From positions 272,825 through 336,824 of the forward strand of contig NZ_JACHNY010000005.1 of NCBI RefSeq assembly GCF_014199625.1: a stretch of DNA of 64,000 nt. The letters are read 5' to 3'. The DNA is from Sphingomonas abaci (lineage in GTDB: Bacteria > Pseudomonadota > Alphaproteobacteria > Sphingomonadales > Sphingomonadaceae). This document shows positions 1 to 8,676 of the stretch, piece by piece; position 1 is the first letter of the stretch; every line of letters begins with the position of its first letter. The notes under the pieces are model-generated. The model ran no database searches and was not told the origin of the DNA. It was given only the letters and a program-made list of their open reading frames with translations. Made by a program: the position numbers and the translations under genes.

Positions 1-1220
1 CCAGCATGCAGACGGCCACCGCGACGAAGGCGGTCAGCGTGCCGGCATTGGCGAGCGCGGCGATGGCGTCGATCGGCAGGACGCCGGCGAAGATCATGAC
101 CAGCAGCGCGGTGAAGACGGTGATCCGCACCGGCGTGCCGCGCCGCGACACCTTGGCTAGGCCTTCTGGCAACAACCGGTCGCGCGCCATGACGAAGAAG
201 ATGCGGCTCTGCCCATAGAGGAAGGCGAGGATCACGGTCGGCAGCGCGATCACCGCCGAGCCCGCCAAAAAGGCCGCGACGCCCGGTCGGCCAAGCTCGC
301 GCAGGATCAGCGCCAGCGGCTCCGGGCTCGATCCGAAGCGGGTGAAGGGCAGCGCCCCGACCGCCGCGATCGCCACGACCATATAGATGACGATGCAGGC
401 GAGCATCGACCCGACGATGCCGATCGCCAGGTCGCGGCCCGGATTCTTCGCCTCCTCCGCCGCCGTCGAGATCGCATCGAAGCCGTAAAAGGCGAAGAAG
501 ATGATCGCGGCCGCCGCCATCACCCCCCGCTCGACGCCGTCCGGTGACATCGCCTTGGCGAAGCCGAAGGGCGAGAAGGGCGTGAGGTTGGCAGTGTCGA
601 AATAGGGCAAGGCCACGACGACGAACACGGCCAGCGCGATCATCTTGACCACCACCAGCACCGCGTTGATCGTGGCGCTTTCGCGCGTGCCGAGCGTTAG
701 CAAGCCGGCGACCAGCGCGACGATGACCAGCGCGGGCACGTTGATGCCCCACTGGCTGATGTGGCCGTCGACCAGCGCCGGACCGTGGGTCAGCGCCTCG
801 GGCAGATGCACGCCTAGGCCAAGCAGGAAGCCATTGGCATAACCTGACCAGCCGACCGCGACGGTCGCGACCACCAGCGTATATTCGGCCAGCAGGCTCC
901 ACCCCACGACCCAGGCGATCACCTCGCCAAGCACGGCATAGCTATAGGTATAGGCGCTGCCCGACACCGGCATCATCGTCGCCATCTCGGCATAGGCGAG
1001 CGCGGCGCAGGCGCAAATCCCGCCGGCGATGGCGAAGGACAGGATCACCGCCGGCCCGGCTCTGTCGGCACCGACGCCGATCAGCGTCAGGATGCCGGTG
1101 CCGACGATCGCGCCGACGCCCAGCGCCACCAGGTGCGGCCAGGACAAGGTCCGGGCCAATTGCTGCTTCGCTTCCGGCAGCGCGATCGCCTTGCGCCGGA
1201 AAATGCCAGACCCCGCCATC
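1..1220 (-). CDS. APC-family amino acid permease (C-terminus cut by window edge)
   Basis: This is an inner-membrane amino-acid/cation symporter of the APC superfamily, related to YfnA and cationic amino-acid transporters. About 406 codons are visible on the minus strand and the reading frame stays open to position 1. TM1 carries the unwound substrate-binding signature (GVGAIVGTGI) and is followed by many hydrophobic helices; a conserved FFAFYGFDAISTAAEE segment lies mid-protein, typical of the family's TM6. The start at 1220 is chosen because GGGGAG lies 4 nt upstream; in-frame ATGs at 1223 and 1232 are alternatives. It is transcribed away from the sugar transporter at 1393. The substrate cannot be told from sequence. 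The family is secure; the missing end means completeness cannot be judged. Confidence 0.88.
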
Positions 1221-1308
1221 ATGCTCCCCATATCGATCTATGCTGTCCGCTACACGCGGATCGGCACGACGGAAAGCGGGCGCGGCGTCGACACGTCCCT
1301 CGGGCCAT

Positions 1309-1331
1309 CATTGCAATCGATTGTTGCAATG
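1309..1331. promoter_or_regulatory. Inverted repeat with LacI-type core upstream of the sugar symporter
   Basis: CATTGCAA (1309-1316) and TTGCAATG (1324-1331) are perfect 8-bp inverted arms. Inside lies the 10-bp perfect palindrome CAATCGATTG (1314-1323), centred on CG as in LacI/GalR-family operators. It sits about 60 bp upstream of the symporter start and 90 bp from the divergent permease. The LacI-type regulator at 5835-6863 is the obvious candidate ligand; that link is inference. Confidence 0.55.
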
Positions 1332-1392
1332 TGCCGCGTGGGTTGCCATGATGCCCGAAGAGCCGCCGACAAGCGGCCGAGAGGATCATCGG

Positions 1393-2730
1393 ATGCACGC
1401 CCCCGCCGCCAAGCCCCATCTGTCCCTGCCGCGTATCCTGGAAATGAACCTGGGGTTCCTGGGACTGCAATTTTCCTTCGGCCTGCAACAGGGCAACATG
1501 GCGCCGATCTACAGCTATCTCGGCGCGTCGGAGGCGTCGCTGCCGGTGCTGCAGCTTGCGGGACCGATCACCGGGCTGCTCGTCCAGCCGCTGATCGGGG
1601 CGCTGAGCGATCGGACCTACAGTCGCTGGGGCCGGCGCACCCCCTATTTCTTGTTCGGCGCGGTGCTGTGCGCGATCGGCCTGTTCTTCATGCCGCTGAG
1701 CAGTTCGCTGCTGATGGCGGTCTCGATGCTGTGGATCCTCGACGCCGGCAACAACATCACGATGGAGCCGTACCGCGCCTATGTCTCCGACCGGTTGAAC
1801 GCCGACCAGCACCAGATCGGCTTCCTGACGCAGTCCGCCTTCACCGGATTGGCTCAGATGCTCGCTTTCCTGACGCCGTCGCTGCTCGTCCTGTTCGGCA
1901 TGAACCAGGACTGGGTCGACGCGCATAACATTCCCTATACGGCGCGCTTCACGTTCATGGCCGGAGCGGTGCTGAGCTTCGCGACGATCCTCTGGTCGAT
2001 CCGGCGCGTGCCCGAACTGCCGCTGACCCCGGACGAGCGGGCGCATATCGCCGCCCAGCCCAAGGGGCTGGCTCCGGCGGTGGCGGAAATTGGCCGCGCG
2101 ATCCGCGACATGCCGGTGGCGATGCGCAAGCTGGCGCTGATGAGCCTGTTCCAATGGTATGCCATGGCGGCCTATTGGGCATATGTCATCTACGTCATCG
2201 GCCGCTCGGTCTATGGCACCGATGTGCCGACATCGTCCGGTTTCCATTCCGCCGTGCTGACCAATGGCGAGATGGCCGCCTTCTACAATGGCGTGGCCTT
2301 CGTCGCGGCCTTCGCGATGGTGCCCCTCGCCCGGCGGCTGGGCGCGGCGACGCTGCACGCACTGTGTCTGGTTGTCGCGGGGGCGGGCATGTTGTGGCTG
2401 CCGCATGTCACGACCAAGGCGATGCTGTTCCTGCCCGCGATCGGCATCGGCCTGGGCTGGGCGAGCATCATGGGCAATCCCTATGTCATCCTCGCCGGCT
2501 CGATCCCGCCCGAGCGGACCGGCGTGTACATGGGCATCTTCAACATGATGATCGTCATTCCCATGCTGCTGCTCGCGGCCACCCTGCCCTTCGTCTACCA
2601 GCCGCTGCTCGCGGGCGACCCGCGCAACGTGCTGAGCCTGTGCGGCGTGCTGATGTTCGCGGCCGCCGCCGCCGTCTGGTCGGTGCGCAGCCGCGATGCG
2701 CAAGGCTTGCCGCTTCGCGCGACGCCCTGA
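1393..2730 (+). CDS. MFS sugar:proton symporter, SLC45/SUT-like
   Basis: A 445-aa inner-membrane protein of the major facilitator superfamily, in the glycoside/sucrose symporter branch (GPH/SUT, SLC45-like). The family hallmark RWGRRTPYF in loop 2-3 (about residues 78-86) is intact, as is the GALSDRTYS stretch before it; about 12 hydrophobic segments follow. The ATG at 1393 has GAGAGGA 8 nt upstream. The next gene, 62 bp downstream on the same strand, encodes a GH68 fructan/sucrose enzyme, so sucrose or a fructo-oligosaccharide is the likely cargo. A LacI-type operator lies in the leader. Family assignment is strong; the substrate is inferred from context. Confidence 0.85.
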   Translation: MHAPAAKPHLSLPRILEMNLGFLGLQFSFGLQQGNMAPIYSYLGASEASLPVLQLAGPITGLLVQPLIGALSDRTYSRWGRRTPYFLFGAVLCAIGLFFMPLSSSLLMAVSMLWILDAGNNITMEPYRAYVSDRLNADQHQIGFLTQSAFTGLAQMLAFLTPSLLVLFGMNQDWVDAHNIPYTARFTFMAGAVLSFATILWSIRRVPELPLTPDERAHIAAQPKGLAPAVAEIGRAIRDMPVAMRKLALMSLFQWYAMAAYWAYVIYVIGRSVYGTDVPTSSGFHSAVLTNGEMAAFYNGVAFVAAFAMVPLARRLGAATLHALCLVVAGAGMLWLPHVTTKAMLFLPAIGIGLGWASIMGNPYVILAGSIPPERTGVYMGIFNMMIVIPMLLLAATLPFVYQPLLAGDPRNVLSLCGVLMFAAAAAVWSVRSRDAQGLPLRATP

Positions 2731-2743
2731 CCACCCGCCGCCC

Positions 2744-2775
2744 TTCCTGTCCTTCCTGTCCTTCCTGTCCTTCCT
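2744..2775. repeat. Short tandem repeat (9 bp x 3.5)
   Basis: The unit TTCCTGTCC occurs at 2744-2752, 2753-2761 and 2762-2770, with a partial fourth copy to 2775. It lies just before the GH68 start and could vary the spacing to its ribosome binding site. No function is evident beyond the repeat itself. Confidence 0.8.
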
Positions 2776-2792
2776 CCGTCATTGGATGTCGC

Positions 2793-3956
2793 ATGTCTTC
2801 ACTGCCTGCCCATTGGTCCGCCGAGTGCGCGGCGCTGGCCGCCGATCAACCGAGCGCCGCCCTGCCCGTCATTCGCGCCGCGGACCTGATCCCGGTGCTG
2901 CCCGACCGCGACGTCTGGGACATGTGGCCGATCGCCTATGCCGATGGCCGCACCGCCTGTATCGAGGGGCGAAGCTGGTGGTTCTTCCTCGACGCGCCAC
3001 GCTGCGACGATCCCGACGACCGGCACGACCTGGCGCGCATCCGCCTGACCAGCCTGGGCGCGGATGGCTGGCGCGACCATGGCGACGCCTTTCCGGACGG
3101 CTTTTCCCCCGGCAATCGCGAATGGTCGGGCTCGGCGGTGCTGGCCGGGGACGATCGCACCCTCACCCTCTATTTCACCGCCGCCGGACGGCGCGGGGGG
3201 GGCCCTCGGTTCGAGCAGCGGCTGTTCGAGGCGCAAGGATTGTTCGCCGATGGCGCCCTGCGCGACTGGACCGCGCCGCAGGAGTCGGTCGCCGCGGACG
3301 GCGTGGACTATGTCGTCGCCGACGAGGCGGACGCGCCTGCCCATGGCATCAAGGGGTTCCGCGATCCCGGCTTCTTCCGCGACCCCGCCGACGGCCGCGA
3401 CTATCTGCTGTTCGTCGGCTCGGCCGGCTGGACCAGCGAGCGGATCGACGGCGTCATCGGCCTCGCCCGGCGCGACGGCGGCGCGTGGCGGCTGCAGCGA
3501 CCGCTGGTCGATGCGGTCGGGGTCAACAGCGAGCTGGAGCGGCCGCATATCGTCGTGCGGGACGGCCTCTATTATCTGTTCTGGTCGACCCAGGCGAAGC
3601 GCTTCGCCCCCGGCCTGGGCGCGCCGACCGGGTTGTACGGCATGGTCGGGGACTCGCTGGCGGGACCGTGGCGGCCGCTCAACGGCAGCGGGCTGGTCGC
3701 GGCCAATCCGGCCGTCGAACCGTTCCAGGCCTATTGCTGGTGGGTCACGGGCGAGCTGGACGTGATCAGCTTCGCCGATGTCTGGGGCCTGGAGGGTCGC
3801 GCGCCCGACGACGCCGCCACCCGCCGCGCCCGGTTCGGCGGCACCGTCGCGCCCTGGTTCCGGCTGGCGCTGGCGGGCGAGACGGCGACGATCGTGCCGG
3901 TCAGCTCAGATCATGCAGGTCCTTGTTCAGCGGCGGCGTCAGCGACCAGTCGCTGA
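2793..3956 (+). CDS. GH68 fructosyltransferase/fructosidase (levansucrase family)
   Basis: A 387-aa retaining enzyme that transfers or hydrolyses fructosyl units from sucrose. All three GH68 catalytic landmarks are visible: the nucleophile Asp43 in VWDMWPI, the stabilising Asp191 in the RDP motif, and the acid/base Glu249 in ELERPH. The conserved EWSGSAV motif is at about 110-116. No signal peptide is seen, as in the short Zymomonas-type enzymes, so it may act in the cell or be exported without a leader. The last 56 bp overlap the convergent DUF1349 gene. It follows the symporter on the same strand, suggesting a sucrose/fructan module. Transferase and hydrolase activities cannot be separated by sequence. 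Confidence 0.87.
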   Translation: MSSLPAHWSAECAALAADQPSAALPVIRAADLIPVLPDRDVWDMWPIAYADGRTACIEGRSWWFFLDAPRCDDPDDRHDLARIRLTSLGADGWRDHGDAFPDGFSPGNREWSGSAVLAGDDRTLTLYFTAAGRRGGGPRFEQRLFEAQGLFADGALRDWTAPQESVAADGVDYVVADEADAPAHGIKGFRDPGFFRDPADGRDYLLFVGSAGWTSERIDGVIGLARRDGGAWRLQRPLVDAVGVNSELERPHIVVRDGLYYLFWSTQAKRFAPGLGAPTGLYGMVGDSLAGPWRPLNGSGLVAANPAVEPFQAYCWWVTGELDVISFADVWGLEGRAPDDAATRRARFGGTVAPWFRLALAGETATIVPVSSDHAGPCSAAASATSR

Positions 3957-4575
3957 ACCGCACCGCCAGCCCGGCGCGCTCCGGCGTGCAGGCCATCGGC
4001 CCGACCCGGTAGTGGGCGGCGTCGGGGAACGGCGCCAGCCGCACCAGCGGCCAATGCCGCCCGCCCGACGATACCTGGAGCCGCAACACGCCCTTCGCCA
4101 CCGTGGCGCGCATCCAGAAGTCGCGCGCGTCGCCCGCATAGGGGCCAGTCGCCCAGTCCGACCGGCCGTCGGTCAGCACGCTGCTCAGCATCGCGCGGCC
4201 ATCGGACAATTCGATCCCCGCCTTGACCCAGCGCTGCGCGTCCAACCGCACCATGATGCCGGCCTGGTCATAGAGCGTCTGATAATCGCCCCGGATGCGG
4301 AGCTGCGCGGTGAAGGCGTCGCCCGTCTCGAAGCCCAGGAAATGGCCGCTGTCGCGCGTGAAGCCATAATGGGTTTCGCGCCAGAAATCGCCGCCCTTGT
4401 CCGTGACGATGGCCAGCATGTCACCGCTGGCGGCCACCCGCCCCGGCCGGTTGAGCCACACCCCCGATGCCCAGGGACCATCGGCCGCATCGGCTTGGCC
4501 CGCACCGGCCACGCCCAGCACCGCCCCCGTGGCCAGCGTGCCGCCGATCATCCCCCGTCTCGTCATCGCGTCCAT
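3901..4575 (-). CDS. Exported DUF1349 protein (concanavalin-like fold), probable Tat substrate
   Basis: A 224-aa protein whose start has AAAGGGA 5 nt upstream. The N-terminus carries an MTRRGMIGG stretch then a hydrophobic Ala/Gly segment ending in ADAA, a Tat-like or Sec signal. The body matches the DUF1349 family, a beta-sandwich related to concanavalin-type lectins and often linked to polysaccharide use: GDFWRETHYGF near the start, DQAGIMVR mid-protein, RVGPMACTP near the end. It is divergent from the TetR gene, with a palindromic site between them, and converges with the GH68 gene with overlapping 3' ends. A periplasmic carbohydrate-related role is plausible; no enzymatic activity is assigned. 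Confidence 0.75.
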   Translation of the reverse strand: MDAMTRRGMIGGTLATGAVLGVAGAGQADAADGPWASGVWLNRPGRVAASGDMLAIVTDKGGDFWRETHYGFTRDSGHFLGFETGDAFTAQLRIRGDYQTLYDQAGIMVRLDAQRWVKAGIELSDGRAMLSSVLTDGRSDWATGPYAGDARDFWMRATVAKGVLRLQVSSGGRHWPLVRLAPFPDAAHYRVGPMACTPERAGLAVRFSDWSLTPPLNKDLHDLS

Positions 4576-4629
4576 AGATCCCTTTCCCGGATGGCCGGAT
4601 CGCCATCCTGCGCTATGCTGGGGAAAATA

Positions 4630-4643
4630 TGTACATTTGTACA
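4630..4643. promoter_or_regulatory. Probable TetR operator
   Basis: TGTACA-TT-TGTACA, a near-perfect palindrome in the 97-bp space between the divergent DUF1349 gene and the TetR-family gene. The position and symmetry fit autoregulation and control of the divergent gene. This is inferred; no binding site for this regulator is known to me. Confidence 0.55.
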
Positions 4644-4672
4644 CATCGTGCAATCGGGATCGCGCCTTCGTC

Positions 4673-5224
4673 ATGACCAATCCGCCGCCCCGCCGCCGGG
4701 TCGATCCCGATCGTCGCCGCCGGATCATCGACGCGACGATCGCGGTGATCGAGGCAGAGGGCGTCGCGGCGACCACCCATCGTCGCATCGCCGCTGCCGC
4801 CGGGGTGCCGCTGGGCTCCCTCACCTATCATTTCGCCGGGCTGGACGCGCTGCTCCGCGCTGCCTTCGAGCAGGTGGCGGCGGCGAGTTCGGACGGCGTG
4901 CTGGCGCGGCTGGAACAGGCGGAGACGCGCGAACAGGCGATCGCCGCGACGGTCGACGTCATCGCCGGCAATCTCTGGTCGACGCCGCAGACGCTGCTGC
5001 TCAGCTACGAGCTCTATGCCTATGCCGCGCGACATCCGGCCATCGCGGCGATCATGCGCGGCTGGATGGCGCGGAGCCGGGCGGCGCTCGGCCGACATTT
5101 CGATCCACTCACCGCACGCGCGATCGATGCCTTGATCGAGGGGATCGGCATCCACAATTCGGTCGATCCCGAGCCGCTGACGCCCGAACAGATCGAGGTG
5201 GTGATCCGCCGGGTCGCCGGATGA
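4673..5224 (+). CDS. TetR-family transcriptional regulator
   Basis: A 183-aa repressor-type protein. The N-terminal helix-turn-helix is clear: RRIIDATIAVIEAEGVAATT leads into HRRIAAAAGVPLGSLTYHF at roughly residues 16-56. The remainder is all-helical, as in TetR ligand-binding domains. It is transcribed divergently from the DUF1349 gene and has a TGTACA palindrome in its promoter region, so it likely regulates both. The ligand is unknown. It ends 4 bp before the stop of the convergent membrane-protein gene. Confidence 0.85.
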   Translation: MTNPPPRRRVDPDRRRRIIDATIAVIEAEGVAATTHRRIAAAAGVPLGSLTYHFAGLDALLRAAFEQVAAASSDGVLARLEQAETREQAIAATVDVIAGNLWSTPQTLLLSYELYAYAARHPAIAAIMRGWMARSRAALGRHFDPLTARAIDALIEGIGIHNSVDPEPLTPEQIEVVIRRVAG

Positions 5225-5228
5225 CGCC

Positions 5229-5762
5229 CTATCGGTAGAAATACCAGCCGACAGCCGCCAGCAGCGCGATCGCGCACCAGCCGCCCTGGGCGCGCACCAG
5301 ATAGACGAAACCGACCAGCCCGCTCGCCGCCAGCGCCGCCAGGGCAAAGGGCGGCTCGACGATCCGCTCCAGCAGCAGCGCGCCGCCGACCAGGTTCGCC
5401 GCCGCATTCACCGCGATCCAACCATAGGAGGGCCAAATTCCGATCGATCCCCCCAGTGGCAGCTTGATCGTCGCATAGCCGCGCATCGAACCCGGAAACA
5501 GATCGGCGGAGAGGTGGAGGCCGATACCCAGCCCCAGCCCCGCCGCCACCGGCCAGGTCCGAAGGTCGAGCAGCGCCACAGCCGCCGGCAGGACGCTGTG
5601 GACCAGCGCGCTGCGATGGCCGAGCCTCAGCGGGGTGTCCAGGTCGGGCAGCCGCGTCCCGGCTGCCGCCGCCAGCACCACCGTCGCCGCCATCACCCAG
5701 GGACCGTCACCGCCGGCAAAGGCCAGGATCACCGCGAGCAGAAGATAAAGGGATGCCGCCAT
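5229..5762 (-). CDS. YdjM-like (DUF457) inner-membrane protein
   Basis: A 177-aa protein with four to five hydrophobic segments. It carries the short polar signatures of the YdjM/DUF457 'membrane-bound metal-dependent hydrolase' group: LPDLDTP, then HRSALVHS, then GLHLSADLF, in which Asp and His residues could bind metal. The activity of this family is poorly established. It lies downstream of the lacI-type gene on the same strand (72 bp gap) and may be cotranscribed with it. The ribosome binding site is weak (AAGGA about 13 nt upstream). Confidence 0.65.
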   Translation of the reverse strand: MAASLYLLLAVILAFAGGDGPWVMAATVVLAAAAGTRLPDLDTPLRLGHRSALVHSVLPAAVALLDLRTWPVAAGLGLGIGLHLSADLFPGSMRGYATIKLPLGGSIGIWPSYGWIAVNAAANLVGGALLLERIVEPPFALAALAASGLVGFVYLVRAQGGWCAIALLAAVGWYFYR

Positions 5763-5834
5763 GCCGCGCGGCTAATCCTTCGTACCCGCTTTGTCCAATC
5801 CGGGGAACAAAAGCGGCCCATTTTGGTCCGCCTT

Positions 5835-6863
5835 TCAGGCGGTGTCGCGCTCCACCAGCAGCGGTCGCATCTCCACAGAGGGTGCGTCGCGGCCGTCGAT
5901 GCGAGCGAACAGGGCCTCGACCATCGCCTTGGCCCCGGTCGGCAGGTCCTGCCGCACGGTGGTGATGCGCGGCACCATATATTCGGCGAAGGGCAGATCG
6001 TCGAAACCGGTGATCGCCAGGTCGTCGGGCACGCGCAGGCCCCGGTCGGTCAGGTCGCGCACCGCCCGCATCGCGATCAGGTCCGACGCGGCGGCGATGC
6101 CGTCGACCTGCCCCGCGATCCGGTCGAGATGCGCGGCGATTTCGCCCGCCATGCCGTCCGAGGCCAGATGCGTGTCGAGCTGCAGGGGTGGCGCCAGCCC
6201 TGCGACGGCCGCCGCCGCGCACAGGCCGCGATGCCGCTCGGCGATTTCCGGCGAGCGGAGCTCGCCGAGAAAGGCGAGCCGCCGGCAACCGCGTGCGATC
6301 AGCCGTGCGCCGACCAGCCGGCCGCCCTCGAAATTGTCGACGCCGACCGCGCAGTGATGCTGACCGGGCAAGGTGCTGCCCCAGACCACCAGGGGCCGAT
6401 AGCGTGCGGCGACGCGCTCGATCGCGTCGAACTGGTCCGACTGGCCGATCACCAGCACGCCGTCGAGCATCCCCGAGGTGACGATCCGCTCTAGCCAGTC
6501 GTCCGCATCCGGAATGACGCGCGACAGCATCAGATCGTACCCGCGCTCGGTGAGCGCATCGGCCAGCGGCCCGAGCAGGCTCATGAAAAACGGGTCGGAC
6601 AGATGCTGGCGGCGCTCATGCCCGAGCGGCACGACGACGCCGATCAGCCCGGTCTGCTGGGTGCGAAGCCGCCGCGCCATCTGGTTGGGGCGGAACTGGT
6701 GCTGCGCTGCCAGTTCCTCGATCCGGCGGCGCGTGTCGTCGTTGACGACGGACTTGCCCGCGAGCGCGCGCGACACGGTGCCGGCGGACACGCCCGCCAG
6801 CCGGGCGAGGTCGTTGATCGTACGGACCGGTCCGGTCGCGGGCGGGCTGTCAGTCTGTTCCAT
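5835..6863 (-). CDS. LacI/GalR-family transcriptional regulator
   Basis: A 342-aa protein. The N-terminal DNA-binding domain reads INDLARLAGVSAGTVSRAL (about residues 16-34) and is followed by the hinge region and a periplasmic-binding-protein-like effector domain (TGLIGVVVP near 70; AITGFDDLPFAEYMVP near 290, a strongly conserved LacI-family block). Regulators of this type control sugar genes and bind CG-centred palindromes; one such site lies before the symporter at 1393. The effector sugar is unknown, but sucrose or a fructan breakdown product would fit. Family assignment is secure; the regulon is inferred. Confidence 0.9.
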   Translation of the reverse strand: MEQTDSPPATGPVRTINDLARLAGVSAGTVSRALAGKSVVNDDTRRRIEELAAQHQFRPNQMARRLRTQQTGLIGVVVPLGHERRQHLSDPFFMSLLGPLADALTERGYDLMLSRVIPDADDWLERIVTSGMLDGVLVIGQSDQFDAIERVAARYRPLVVWGSTLPGQHHCAVGVDNFEGGRLVGARLIARGCRRLAFLGELRSPEIAERHRGLCAAAAVAGLAPPLQLDTHLASDGMAGEIAAHLDRIAGQVDGIAAASDLIAMRAVRDLTDRGLRVPDDLAITGFDDLPFAEYMVPRITTVRQDLPTGAKAMVEALFARIDGRDAPSVEMRPLLVERDTA

Positions 6864-6954
6864 GGCGATGGCGCCCTTGTTCCACGATCGCCGCGCAAAG
6901 GGAAGACACGGACAGGGCTACTGTCGCATAACGAGAAAATCGGCTCGCCGGTGC

Positions 6955-8595
6955 TTACAGCCCGAAGGCGTGGGCAAGGCTCAACAGCGCGCAGTAGAGC
7001 GTCCCCGACAGCAGCATCGCCGCCGGCAGCGTCAGCACCCAGGCCAGTACCATGTTGCGCACCGTGCGCGCCTGCAACCCCGCGCCGTTCGCCACCGAGG
7101 CGCCAGCGACGCCCGACGACAGGATGTGCGTGGTCGATACCGGCATCCCGAACCGGACCGCCAAGAGGATCGTCGAGGCCGCGACCAGCTCCGCCGCCGC
7201 GCCCATGCCATAGGTCAGATGCGTCTTGCCGATCCGCTCGCCCACCGTGACGACGATCCGCCGCCAGCCGACCATCGTGCCCAGCCCCAGCGCCAGCGCC
7301 ACCGACACCTTCACCCAACCGGGGATGTAGCGGGTGCCGTCCTGCAGCTTCTTGCCATAGGCGTCCACGGCATCCAGCTCGGCGGCGGTCATCACCGCGC
7401 GGGTCCGCGGCGCCTGCTTGGCGAGGGCCGAGGCGTCGAGCACCAGATACATGTCGTTGCGCAGGTTGGGCGTCTCCGCCGCCGGCACCTGCCCGAGCGA
7501 TCCGAACGCGGCGATCCGCTGGCTGACATCGTCGGACAAGGCCGCCAGCGCCGCGAAGGTGCGGGCACCCTCGACATGGCGAAGGCGCAGCGCGTCGGTC
7601 AGCGCGATCCGCGCCGCCGCCGGATCGGGCGACAGACCCTGCGCCTGGCGACGGAACGCCAGTTCGGCCGCGTCGGCGGCGCGGAGGAAGGCGGGGGTCT
7701 CCTGCGCCGGCAGCGTGCGGTTCAGCGCATAGGCAGTGGGCGCGCAGCCGATCAGGATCAGCATGATCAGCCCCATGCCCTTCTGACCGTCATTGTTGCC
7801 ATGCGCGAAGCTGACCGCGGTGCAGGTGAAGATCAACAGCGCGCGGATTCCCCGGGGCGGCGGCCGGTCGCCCTGGGGCTCGGCATAAAGCGTCGGGTCC
7901 GGCGCAAGCCGCTTCATCACCAGGAGCAGCATGAACGCCGCGACGAAGCCGATCAGGGGGCTGACCAGCAGGGCCGACATGACCTTGCGCACCTGCTCCC
8001 AGTCGAGCCCCGCGGTACCGCTGCCGCCCGCCAGCATCTGGTTAGCGACGCCGACGCCCAGGATGGAGCCGATCAGCGCGTGGCTCGACGAATTGGGCAA
8101 CCCCACTGCCCAGGTGGCGAGGTTCCAGCCGACCGCCGCGAGCAGCAGCGCGAAGATCATCGCATAGCCGCCGGCACTGCCGACATGCAGCACCAGGTCG
8201 ACCGGCAGCAGCGTGATGATCGAGTAGGCGACCGCGCCCGAGGAGACGAGCACCCCCAGGAAGTTGAAGACACCGGACCAGACGACCGCGAGCGGCGCGG
8301 GCATGGCATGCGTATAGATGACGGTCGCCACCGCATTGGCGGTGTCGTGGAAGCCGTTCACGAACTCGAACCCGAGCGCGATGACCAGCGCCAGCCCCAG
8401 GAACAGCAGCGCGCCCATTGCCAAGCGCTCGCCGACCATGGCGGTATCGTCGACGATGCTGATCCCCGCATAGGCCAGGCCGCCGATCACCAGCGCGGCG
8501 AAGATCCAGCGGCCCGCCGGATGCAGGCTGGCGTCGAGATGCGGACCGCGAACCCGGGATTCGGTTTCGCCGCCGGTCAGTACGGAAGTGGCCAT
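6955..8595 (-). CDS. pit: Inorganic phosphate transporter, PiT family
   Basis: A 546-aa low-affinity phosphate:proton symporter in the inner membrane. The PiT signature GFHDTANAVAT occurs in the first half (about residue 80) and its inverted repeat counterpart VSFAHGNNDGQKGMG in the second half. Another conserved block, GLPNSSSHALIG, lies between. It is somewhat longer than simple Pit proteins owing to a hydrophilic central insertion with repeated Ala-rich helices. A Pho-box-like triple repeat lies just upstream, suggesting PhoB control. No phoU or Pit-accessory gene is adjacent. Family assignment is firm. Confidence 0.92.
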   Translation of the reverse strand: MATSVLTGGETESRVRGPHLDASLHPAGRWIFAALVIGGLAYAGISIVDDTAMVGERLAMGALLFLGLALVIALGFEFVNGFHDTANAVATVIYTHAMPAPLAVVWSGVFNFLGVLVSSGAVAYSIITLLPVDLVLHVGSAGGYAMIFALLLAAVGWNLATWAVGLPNSSSHALIGSILGVGVANQMLAGGSGTAGLDWEQVRKVMSALLVSPLIGFVAAFMLLLVMKRLAPDPTLYAEPQGDRPPPRGIRALLIFTCTAVSFAHGNNDGQKGMGLIMLILIGCAPTAYALNRTLPAQETPAFLRAADAAELAFRRQAQGLSPDPAAARIALTDALRLRHVEGARTFAALAALSDDVSQRIAAFGSLGQVPAAETPNLRNDMYLVLDASALAKQAPRTRAVMTAAELDAVDAYGKKLQDGTRYIPGWVKVSVALALGLGTMVGWRRIVVTVGERIGKTHLTYGMGAAAELVAASTILLAVRFGMPVSTTHILSSGVAGASVANGAGLQARTVRNMVLAWVLTLPAAMLLSGTLYCALLSLAHAFGL

Positions 8596-8617
8596 CCCCC
8601 GCCTATCGCGAGGTCGT

Positions 8618-8646
8618 GCGACAGTTTGATGACGTTTCCGTGACGT
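8618..8646 (-). promoter_or_regulatory. Pho-box-like triple repeat upstream of pit
   Basis: Read on the minus strand, three 7-mers follow with exact 11-bp periodicity: ACGTCAC, ACGTCAT, CTGTCGC, separated by 4-bp spacers GGAA and CAAA. This is the layout of PhoB boxes (7-bp repeats, 4-bp spacers, consensus CTGTCAT). It ends 22 bp before the pit start codon. A GATAGG at 8601-8606 could be the -10. Confidence 0.55.
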
Positions 8647-8676
8647 GCGAGTGCGTTATCCGAAAATTAACGGCGA

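Noticed and set aside
1219..2703. 494-codon minus-strand frame over the sugar symporter
   Set aside because: Shadow of the MFS gene; no membrane segments and low-complexity Arg/Gln/His content.
2744..2775. CRISPR-like repeat
   Set aside because: Units are contiguous 9-mers without spacers; a simple tandem repeat.
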